Source: Ypsolopha sequella (Eukaryota > Arthropoda > Insecta > Lepidoptera > Ypsolophidae). Taken from it: DNA of 64,000 nucleotides. The DNA is taken from contig OW203988.1 of assembly GCA_934047225.1 (NCBI GenBank), positions 6,544,229 through 6,608,228 of the forward strand. Direction: 5' to 3'. Positions 55,011 through 64,000 of the stretch are shown here, in pieces. The notes under the pieces are model-generated. The model was not told the DNA's origin. It did not search any database and worked only from the letters and a program-made list of their open reading frames with translations. A program made the position numbers and the translations under genes. Each line of letters opens with the position of its first letter. Position 1 is the stretch's first letter.

Positions 55011-58000
55011 GGAGACTGGCGCGTGTATATGTATGGATAATTGGATATATGTATGTTTTGGAGGAATAGATTTGATGGAATATCCACTCTACATTGTAGA
55101 GAAATGAAGAATGCATTGGAAATGCTCGTTAATAATTTCTATAAGTAATCGCGAAAAGATTACGTTTTTAAGATACCAGATCCAAGGTGATATTGGCTTC
55201 TCAGTGTAAGGCAACTATTAACTCAAGAAATTCACAAGTTGTTTGTTATATTACAAATTCAAACCGCATTAAAGTAGCAAAATTCAGAACCTATAATCAA
55301 ACAAGTGGTACATAAAATTCACCACCCCATAAATTAAGCCTAGGCTCCAAAGAAAAATCGTTCATTAATGGGAGGAAGCAAGCAATTCCTAGAAGAAGAA
55401 TGACTGTCCAGTATAAAGCAATAACATGGGAGTCACGACACGGCGCGGCGCGGGCGCAGCAAGGCACGTGTGGAGAGTGAAGCAAACCGGTTGTTCGTCG
55501 TGTTACAAGAGCTCTGCTACTCCTGCCTCTCTCTAAGGAAGGTAGGGGTTTGTTTGGAGAAAAGTGTATAAAAGAACCACCATTGGTAGAGAGATTGGAT
55601 TCATGTGTGATGCGTTTTCGTTTTGACCATACTTCTTTTAACATTTCTCACCAACCATGCTACGCTATATTTTTCGGACACAACTTGGGGTACAATATAC
55701 TTGAATATAATTCTCTCTATATTATCTGTCAATCTATAAAGAGAAATACCAGTTACTCGTTACGAAATCTCCACAACTATAGCGTCTAACTTGTTATCAT
55801 ATATTATCATACAGGGTTTTCAAGTTTGTTACTATTTGAGCGCAGAGGAAAGGCCTACTGTGCAATACTAATAATAATGTACAAGAAATGTGTGTACATT
55901 CATCAAAAAATAAATTTGTCTTCGCAATGCGGTAGTGTGACCTCTTCTACGCTACCGCTGTTGAAACCGGAAAACGCAAAATAAAATACGGTTTTCCGGT
56001 ACAAGACTGACTTGGGCTTTTAAATAGTCTGCGATCTTGAACTTTATGACAATTTCATTATGATTGAGCACGAGAATATTACGAGTATCATGTGATCTGT
56101 GAAATCAAAAAATTTTGCTACATATATGATTCAAAATCACAAAAACACGTACATGACCGTATAACTTGGAATAACCCAGCCAAACCCCTGAATTTTCATA
56201 TAGAAGTAAAATAACATTAACTTTACTTCCGGTATTTGGTACCGTACGAAGGATGGGAATAAAATAAATCCCGCAAGACCGAAATTATCATTCAAAACAA
56301 ATAAAAATCAATTCGGATCTCCCTGGGTGTATGTAAATGGAATGACTATACAACTAGTAAAATATTTGAAGTATTTAATATTAAAATACAATGCTATAAA
56401 GATAACGGTATACAGAGGGACGGACAAGCCCGCATGAGTTCGTTACGCAACTTATAAATACCGACGAGATATTTCTTCTTTATTTAAATTATTTCTACTG
56501 GAAAGGCCGTGGGAGAATAGAACTTAATCAGGAGATTTGACTGGATCCACGGTCTTTAATTTAACAGTTAAATTGATTGTAAGATAAGGTCGTAAACAAT
56601 ATAACAAAAGTTAACAATTACACTCGAGAAAAGAATGTCATTGCATGGCATATGATCGATAGAAGAAAGTCAGTAAAGACAATATTCACAGTCGTGCCCG
56701 TAGCTGGAGGAAAAAAATCGCAGACTTTATTCAGCATACTACCTTTTACTACTTAATAATCATACACAGGCATTTTGGTATCTTCCATCTACGATATTCG
56801 CTATGGTAGAGCAATACTGCCCAAACTTTCACTGATTGAAAGAAAAAAACGAAGTAATAATAATATGAATAATGAAAGTCTTTTTGAACTATCTACCGAC
56901 ACTTTGGCGCGTAGATTTCGATTTCATCAGCCGCAACCACCATCGTATTTGCACTGAACAAAACAAATTACGATTCTACGAATTTGTAACCACAATATAA
57001 TTACAAATTTTATAATATAATACAGAAACATTTTACCTATGTCCCTTTTAAAAAAAGTACATACCGAAATTACAAATGTGGGTAGAATACGTGATTTGAA
57101 CACAATACTGTTGTTTTATATGTTACAAGTGGAATGCCCTGCATTATTTATTATTTACACACTTATTGCCGCATTTTAGATCGTCTGCAAAGTAGGTGTT
57201 CTTACAACCATATTTGTATTAGACATAATAATAAATCTTAAATTATTAGACATAATAATCAGATGTATGGATCGTGTAATATGCTAAATTGGGTAGAATG
57301 ATTGCACAGTAGCTTCTTGTAAGATTCGCAAACGACAAACTCAACGAAAGTGTTTTACAAGTAGAGCCTCTGAAATCGTGTCCTATTTCTATCAATTCGC
57401 TAACAGCTTTCAATTTTATTTTATTATGTCCAGTAACAAGCCACCCTACACATTATTACCAACAAAACAAAGTAAACCATTAACATCGTTTGAACGGTTA
57501 AGTTCTTTTAAAACAGGCACGCTATTGTCATTAAAATTCCTCTACTCGAAGTACTATTAGTTCCCATTTTGTCAAAATGGTCCTTTTTCTATCGGACCTC
57601 ATTTCCAAATCGAATCTGGAGTCAATAATAGGTGCCGGGGGTCCATAAAAACTTCAAGGTAGATCCCGATGGCTGTAGATGCGGGCGCCTTTGGCTTTTC
57701 TAAAAAGGTAATCGCTCGGAGGTTTTTTTCTTTTCTATTTTTCGTAAAAGGCAATGGTAACTTATACAAAGAGTAAGGGCAGCTGCCTAGACAGCTGGTT
57801 TAGAAGAGCTATCTTGCGATGGCGTTTTAGTAAAAGCTATGACTTGTTTGTTTAAATTTATCACCGGCTGGAACAAGTATAGGCAGTTGTTGTAAACTTG
57901 TTTGATTGATATGGTTAAATAGGTATATTTTTAGTGAAGCTCCGCCGTTTAAAATAGTAATATTTATATTGTATAATAGTATTTTAAAATAATTAGTGAT

Positions 58001-61000
58001 ATTTACTAGTATGTATTTGCGTAATTTATTTTTTCAAGATCTTTAGTAAATTGTATTTTTATATAAATTTAAAACAAAAGAAATTAACAGTTTTAAGCAA
58101 TTTCTCGGCCTCTTCAATGGGATCCTCACTACTCCTCCTAACATTTATTTAACTGGTATTAACTGGTATTATCTATTTACTTTTTATAAAGTAGATATTC
58201 CACTAAGAAACATCAATCAAAGCTATAAACATCATCTGTTGTTTTTTTTTAATTTTAGCTTAGTGTTATTTAAACTAGAATGTATAAAGTAGACATCTCT
58301 ATATTTTGGTACCTAGTAAATATTCACTAATTCACTTAATGTTAGGATATCACAACAGATTAAGTAAACATAAATAAAATCAATCAATACGTCCTTTATC
58401 TAAATTATAACCTATCTAAATAATAAAATCGCATGTAGAATTTTCTAGCTGAGAGTAACTTAGGGTAGGTATAGGAACTTTAAAAAATAACACATCACAT
58501 AGATCTATCTTTCCCACTTTCCTGTACTAGATGGAGCCACGTGTATCGACATCAGAATACATTTGATATTGATGGTTGACAAATTATTATTGATGATAAT
58601 ACATTTGGCGCAATACTGAGTCACGTAACTTTAAGGTGGTCAGTTAAGATAAACCCGCGAGCAAACTTGGTCGACATAAAAAAATAATATTAAAAATAGG
58701 TATTAAAAAAGATAAAATATTAAGTAAATAATTACATGAAATGAAAATTTCTTTTAAACATGAGGAAGAATTCGAAAAAAGCAAGAAAAATGTAAACTGA
58801 TTAACGTATTTATTATTTTTGTCTAGCGAGGTATTTTACTATTTAAGTACCTTTGTTGCTCAGTGCCAACCAAATGGTAAAACGAGTCTTGTTTGGCATC
58901 AATTTACAAGCTGTGTCAATATCTAAGTACCTACTTTAATTCGAGTAGGTACATACGACAGTGGTGTAAGGGTAGGGACGTACAGTGGAGATCACATCAA
59001 GCTAACACTTGCAATACTAATTTCGCACCTATAGTGAAGTGTATAAAATAGGTACAAAGTCCAATGTGTAAAGGTTAACGTGATCTCCACTCTACAAGAA
59101 AAGGTTTACAACTTATGTGACTCTTTCTTTACGCTAAGTTAGTTATTGATGCAGATATGGGCCCTACTTGGTTGACACGTTCGCATAATACTCCTGTAGC
59201 TACTTATTTGTTATAGAAATAAAGCATACTTAGATGAAAATAATCCCAGTGTTGTATATCTACGTATATAATAAACCTAACCGACTGCCCAAGGGTTTTG
59301 TTTTCTTCTCTCTTCTTATCAAGCTACACGTTATTTTGATAATTTTTAAAATTTAACTTGTCAGTGCTTGTTGCAATTTAGTTCACTAGGTCGGTCACTC
59401 CATACCGAATATAAAAACAGATTCGGAGCCGTTTGTTAATATTGTGACCCGAATAGATTGCACAAGAAGCCGCCTGAATGCCGGAGATATCGACAGAATA
59501 TGGGACGCCAAAATAACGTGTTGCAACTTCTGTCGAAGACTGTACAGTAAAAATTTTATGAATCTAAACAGTTCATGACATGTTGCGCGTCTAAACCCAC
59601 CTATATTACTTTTACTGCCTTTTGTTTAGCAGACAGCTGCGAAACTGCAGAGGCAGGACGAACATTATCGTCTGCTTCTTCATATATAAGTAGAATATTC
59701 TTCAATCTTACTAAGAGGTTCTCTGATTCCACAGAGCCATCGGAAGTCTGCGAAAATCGTAGATTCTATTGAAGGGGAATAAGTTGAACAACCTCCCCTG
59801 GAACAAAACGGTACGTCTATCTATCATCCATTACTAACATTGCATGCAAAAACCAATTGCGACGGGCCGGCAATTTTCCTCATGAATGCTTGGCATATTA
59901 ATCTGAATAGGTGTAGACCAGAATACAGGAAGTTCTGTATATCATCCATCATAGTACATCATCGACATGCAATGCAACATAGCGTTGAGCGAAACTATGG
60001 ACCTGGCGAAAGCGTATTGTCTTAGGCTTTCACATTTGTATGTATCCGGCGTTAATGTGAGGAAACTACGTATGAAAATTGACTAGTTATTTATAGCTGA
60101 CGATCTTAGATGAATAGCGAAGGATAATTAGCTGTAACTTGGCTAATATTTGAGTATTTAACATTCGCAAACAGAGCTAGCAAAGAGATGGGAAAAGATT
60201 TTGGGAGGCGTTTCTTTACGTTTTTTAAACGTAGCGCTTCTCTGTTGCGATAGCAAATATTTGTGTTATAAAAATATTTACGAAAAATATTTCCACTACT
60301 AATAGAAAACAAGATTCCGCGTCACCAATAAGCATCCTATACCAACTTAAGACTTCAAAGACAGCTATTACCATATTCTCCTCGACACCTACCTTCGCTG
60401 CAACTTTGGATGAGCTAAATTTAGTACCTGCTCGCTTAGAGATTTACAAAACAAAGGTTTGTAATACGGTAAAACCAAGTAAAGGTATATAACCCTTTGA
60501 TTTAAAGAAGGAATGCAACTGACAAAGCCGTTCAAAGCACATAAAGTCATAGGGCCTTGTTTAAAAAAAAAACAAAAATGACAGCTCTTTATTAAATTAA
60601 TGGCCCTAACATCAAATCTCCATGCGTCATAGAGAGAAATCCTTAGATTTGTTAACAAGATTAATGAACTTCCCGGAGACATGTTTATGCCTTGCCTCAG
60701 CCTATTTTGTAACCAACGAGGATAGTACAAAATTAATTGGCTTCTAAGATGAGATAGAACGAACATACATATTAAATAGGAGCTATGACCTCTGCTAGAG
60801 AGAGTACAAGAAGAGGTGTTTACCATAAGTTCCAAAAATGTAAATAACTAAGCATATTTCGGTTGATTTAATTTATTCTACAGCGGGTTTTGAATGTGAC
60901 CCTAACAATTGTTTGTGTAGAATTTAAAACCTTTTATCAAGACTGCAAATTTAATAAGCTCGAGGAAAAATACCGAGTGTTCTCTTTCTATTGCACCGTT

Positions 61001-61761
61001 TATCATATGACTGCAAGGTTTTTGATTACCTAATCTTTTTGATAATGTTATCGTGATTACTTGATTACGAGTATGACTTTGCTGAAGCTGATTGTTATCT
61101 CAAAACTAATGCCGAATAAAAAACTGAAAGAAGATTTCTTTCATCGACTTGCGGTTTTCTTATCTGTCATGGAAATTTAGTGTAAAATATTTTTTATCAT
61201 CCTTTTCAAGATCATCCAGCTATATCGCTTAGTTTATCTAGTAAAGTAAATCATTATGAATTACTAAACTTATGTAAGACTTTTCTTTTTCAGTTTTAAA
61301 TATTGCTCAGTTATACAACTAAAAGTATTGTAATTTGTAATACAGAAAGGGGAAAGCGTAACAGGAATTTAAAATTACTAACCGTCGAGAGGGCCTTATT
61401 GATGTTACGCGCGTATAAAACAAGTTTCTTTTGTTGATAAGGCCACTGGGACGTCTGGTACATTGACTCCTGAGATATTCAGATGTTACTCTTCAGAGTG
61501 AGTTTATTTATTTAGTGTATAATTTCACGAGAACTATGATGGCTAATTGTGCGTTGCCATCAGGAAATTGTTGTTTACTTATGTACATTTGGCACCACAA
61601 AATTAAGCCATTTGCAGGATCTTTGACAACGTATTTGTGTTGTTATCAAGTCCATTATCTTAACGATTCAGGCCATTTGCGATAATTAGGTTTGGCTTGA
61701 TTGTTACCTATTTTTGAAACATACTACTTAAGTATTTGGTCAAATGCATTAAAATACTTAC
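55011..61761. other. Repeat-poor intronic tract next to RhoU exon 1
   Basis: Nearly 7 kb in which I recognise no transposable element, satellite or coding exon. A GC-richer patch (55420-55560) and several weak frames (59575-59772, 60389-60835 minus) lack family resemblance. It could hold intronic control elements, but nothing in the sequence alone identifies one. Confidence 0.45.
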
Positions 61762-62578
61762 CATTAAATGTGTCGTATGCTGTAGGCTGGTAGTCTTCCC
61801 TGAATGTGTCCTGCGCATAAGCAGCGATCAAGGAACTCTTGCCCACAGCCCCGTCACCCACCAACACACACTTTATCTTTTCCTTCTTGCCACCTTTCAC
61901 CTTCCTCCGATCTTTTATTTGAAACATACGATTTAAAGTCCTTCCCTTCTTAGCTTTATCCCGCACAGTCCACTCGTTCACTCTATCACAGCAGTTCAAG
62001 TCTTGGGAGACGTCGTCCCTGAGGACTGTGCGTCCGTTCTCCTCAGGAACCTCGGAATAGTCGTAGTCGTCATCGTCACGGCGACTGGGGATGGGGAACT
62101 GGCTCGGGCTGTGCACACCGAACACGAAGGGTCCGTCTCGCTCCGGTACCCGAGGGCTGGAGAACCCGTTCGCAGGCAAGGCCGGTCTCGCTGGCTGCAC
62201 CGGCGGCGGCGCGCGGTACTGATTCGACAAATACTCCGCTGACGCGTGAGGATCAAACTTGAACACCAGCTCCGCTTCTCTTCGATCCAAACTCAATTCT
62301 GGCGTCACTTTACCTTGAAAATAACTGATCTTGTCGCGTGTCCGGGCTTCCTGTAATCGTTTTTCGAGTTCGACGTTCGAGGGCTTCCAGTAACCTGGTC
62401 GGTAAGGGTCGAGGGGGTAGTCCGGGAGTCGTCGCGGCGCGGGCGCCGGTCTGCACATGTCACGGGGAGGAGCCCTAGGTGGCAGGACGGCTTGGACCCG
62501 GCAGGGTTCTAAAAGGGGTCGCCTTCCGGACAAGTTGGCGGTCCTGTTGAACATGATCGTTTCAAGGCTGGGAGACAT
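61762..62578 (-). CDS. RhoU: Rho-family GTPase, RhoU/Wrch-like, coding exon 1
   Basis: This exon encodes the start of a Rho-type small GTPase, a GTP-driven switch that acts at membranes on actin and adhesion. From the first in-frame ATG (62578) it runs 272 codons plus one base. Residues 242-250 are the P-loop GDGAVGKSS and residues 263-272 the effector loop YQPTAYDTFN. Before the G domain lies about 235 residues rich in Pro and Arg (PPRAPPR, APPPVQPARP), with an acidic DDDDYDYSE patch and a basic stretch next to the G domain. Proline-rich N-termini that can bind SH3 domains are known in RhoU/RhoV, but this one is much longer than in vertebrates. Coding ends at AATG followed by the consensus donor GTAAGTA, phase 1. 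The frame stays open upstream of the ATG without another ATG, so an extra 5' exon or a non-ATG start is possible. RhoU is preferred to Rac/Cdc42 because of the extension and the exon 2 sequence. Confidence 0.82.
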
Positions 62579-62953
62579 TGGGGACTCAGGAACCGGGTGA
62601 TGGGAGGAGGTTGATTGAGCGTGCGATTTCGGTGCGCATAACTCGAGCTCGTTCGCGTCGTGAAAGTACTCGCTGTGTTGTTGTAATGGGCGTGCGCGCG
62701 GGCCGACAAAGTAACGCGATAAGCCCGAGGTGTGGAGCGAAACTGACGGTCTGACTGATCGCGCTCGGGCTTCGCCGCTTCGCGGCAGTGGCAGCGACGG
62801 CGGTGGCGGGCGGCTCTCCCCGCGCGGAGAAATGACCTGTTGGTCGCTCGCTACCTGCACTGCACAGGTACAAAGCCGCGCCACACCGCTGCACACAGCT
62901 GCTCGGTAGTCGAGAACAAAAGGCGTCAGATGGCATCAAGTATAGGGTCAACC
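62579..62953 (-). other. GC-rich 5' flank of RhoU exon 1
   Basis: This stretch is clearly richer in G+C and CpG than the surrounding DNA. The exon 1 frame continues through it without stops until a TGA at about 62936-62938, but it contains no ATG in that frame. It could be 5' UTR, or coding sequence joined to an upstream exon; the possible acceptor ending GTGTGCAG near 62890 has only a weak pyrimidine tract. No TATA box was identified. Confidence 0.4.
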
Positions 62954-64000
62954 AGGGTAATTGTAAACGCAAGTGAAAAAATAACAACTTTGTTCCACAT
63001 TTATTTTTGATATTTTATCAAGTTGTGTCACCATAGCAATAAGTTTTGGGAGTGTTTTTGAATGCGAGTGTATACCAATTTTGAGACAATATTTAATAAT
63101 ATTGCACCACCAGGAAGTTAAAAAAATAGGTGTTTACAATTGCCCTAGACATTTTCACAAAAAAACACATTTTGGGGTAAATGGAAACACACAAATCTGA
63201 ATCTAGTATAGTTATCGCTTCTCTCGTAGTGTGAATCTGAAATGCAATAATTTTAAAATGTGTACAAATGATACCAAGTTGTTTACTCAACTGGGGGGTA
63301 TTTGTAAAAATTGTAAACTAGCTCCTAAATGATTCATATAAATAAGACTGGGGGAAATGTAAACAATCAAGATACAGTGGGGTTATTGTAAACAAATTCT
63401 TAATAGTTAAAATAATGATATGAGTTTTGTAAGGGGTAAATAAAAACAAACGATGAGATGAACTAATCACATAATATCTTTATTAAGTTTTTAAAATACA
63501 AGAGTAAGGCTAAGGTTTTTCGAAGACATCTAAAGGTTTTTGGAACTTATAATACATCCTCTCGCCTCTCAAAAATAGGGTGGGTTCCCTCAACACCCCT
63601 ATCACATCATCTTGTGTCATTTTCTCGTACGGAAAATAGCATTTTGGTGTTATCCATGCACTTGAGACATGTAACTTTTAGTTCCCCTTCATCTTCATCT
63701 ACATCATCCACAATACACGCATATGTATAAACAGTAGTTAATCGTTTACCTCCTTTAAAATGCACTAATATAAAATTGCCACGATCAGGATTAGTTAGCA
63801 AAGGTTCCTCATATTCTTCAATTGCTTCTTGATCATTCTCTGCATCATATTCGCTGTCTTCACTCTCAGCATAGGGTACTATCATCTCATCTTCTGATGA
63901 AGAACATTCTTTCCTTATTGCTTCTATTCTTATCTTTTTTGTAGTATCTGTACGTGACGTCTTTTTCCCTTTCCTTTTCGTTGTCTCTTGTATATTAGAA
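62954..64000 (-). mobile_element. End of an unidentified element upstream of RhoU
   Basis: From 62954 to 63393 there are about six copies of a GGGG(T)xATTGTAAAC motif (62954, 63132 inverted, 63174, 63295, 63350, 63378), like the sub-terminal binding sites of DNA transposons. An open frame on the minus strand follows to the right edge. No terminal inverted repeat can be tested because the other end is outside the window. Confidence 0.45.
63510..64000 (-). pseudogene. C-terminal part of an unidentified, probably element-encoded protein
   Basis: The frame is open from the right edge to 63607. It has a Lys/Arg-rich, nuclear-signal-like stretch (TTKRKGKKTSR), an acidic linker (SESSxDE-like, DSEYDAENDQEAIEEYEE), then a compact domain starting RGNFILVHFKGGKRLTTVYT. 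After a probable 1-nt shift near 63631-63645 the sense continues as MTQDDVIGVLREPTLFLRGE and ends at a TAG at 63510-63512. An acidic linker followed by a FxLVxF... domain and a DDVI-x-L motif resembles the C-terminal end of proteins linked to DDE/pogo-like elements in insects, but this is a tentative likeness. Confidence 0.4.

Larger units (their letters stand above)
8401..61761 (-). other. Intron 1 of the RhoU-like gene (about 53.4 kb)
   Basis: Inferred from phase-matched donor (GTAAGTA at 61761) and acceptor (TTCACAG ending at 8401) on the minus strand. It holds a complete BEL/Pao element with a nested hAT element, at least three other LINE remnants with coding similarity, and many MITEs and SINEs. 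Unexpected coding exons of the host gene inside it were looked for and not seen. The half nearest exon 1 (47.5-61.7 kb) is much poorer in recognisable repeats than the rest. Confidence 0.72.

Noticed and set aside
55297..55644. 115-codon minus-strand frame in a GC-rich patch
   Set aside because: No recognisable domain; the hydrophobic stretch alone is insufficient evidence.
60389..60835. 148-codon minus-strand frame
   Set aside because: No domain or conserved motif and no exon-like borders.

Overview
The window looks like a piece of a moth or butterfly (Lepidoptera) nuclear genome. It is AT-rich, has very few long open frames, and is packed with TTAA- and TA-flanked short elements, RTE- and CR1/Jockey-like LINE tails, tRNA-derived SINEs, hAT elements and a BEL/Pao retrotransposon. 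The lepidopteran placement rests on the style of these repeats and not on a diagnostic gene.

One host gene spans most of the window on the minus strand: a Rho-family GTPase of the RhoU/Wrch type. Exon 1 (62578-61762) carries a long proline-rich N-terminus, the P-loop and the effector loop, and ends at a consensus donor. Exon 2 is only 59 nt (8400-8342) and carries the strand leading into the DTAGQ switch II motif. The phases match and the two exons join without a gap in the family alignment. The intron between them is therefore about 53.4 kb, and nearly everything else here is intronic cargo. The rest of the G domain lies beyond the left edge.

Layout, left to right. 1-1440: tail of a BEL/Pao element (integrase end and possible LTR). 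1450-7430: a nest of TTAA-bounded elements. A host repeat at 3480-5830 was split by two TTAA elements, one of which took a CR1-like LINE, and an unsplit copy of the host repeat lies at 6916-7350. 7700-8400: LINE tail, RTE-related repeat, SINE piece and RhoU exon 2. 8690-21000: mixed MITEs, SINEs, a minisatellite, a 160-bp-arm palindrome, and an RTE insertion with a 7-bp target duplication. 21620-23050: a composite hAT-type unit. 23374-34670: a full-length BEL/Pao element with apparently identical 453-bp LTRs and 5-bp target duplications, whose left LTR holds a 4568-bp hAT element with 8-bp duplications. 34900-47500: further MITEs, SINEs and LINE fragments. 47500-61700: repeat-poor intron next to exon 1. 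62954-64000: the end of an unidentified element upstream of the gene.

No tRNA, rRNA, CRISPR or operon-like structure was found. All coordinates and identities were read by eye; repeat families are given descriptive labels (A, G, H, K, P, Q, R, W, X, Y, Z) because no database could be consulted.
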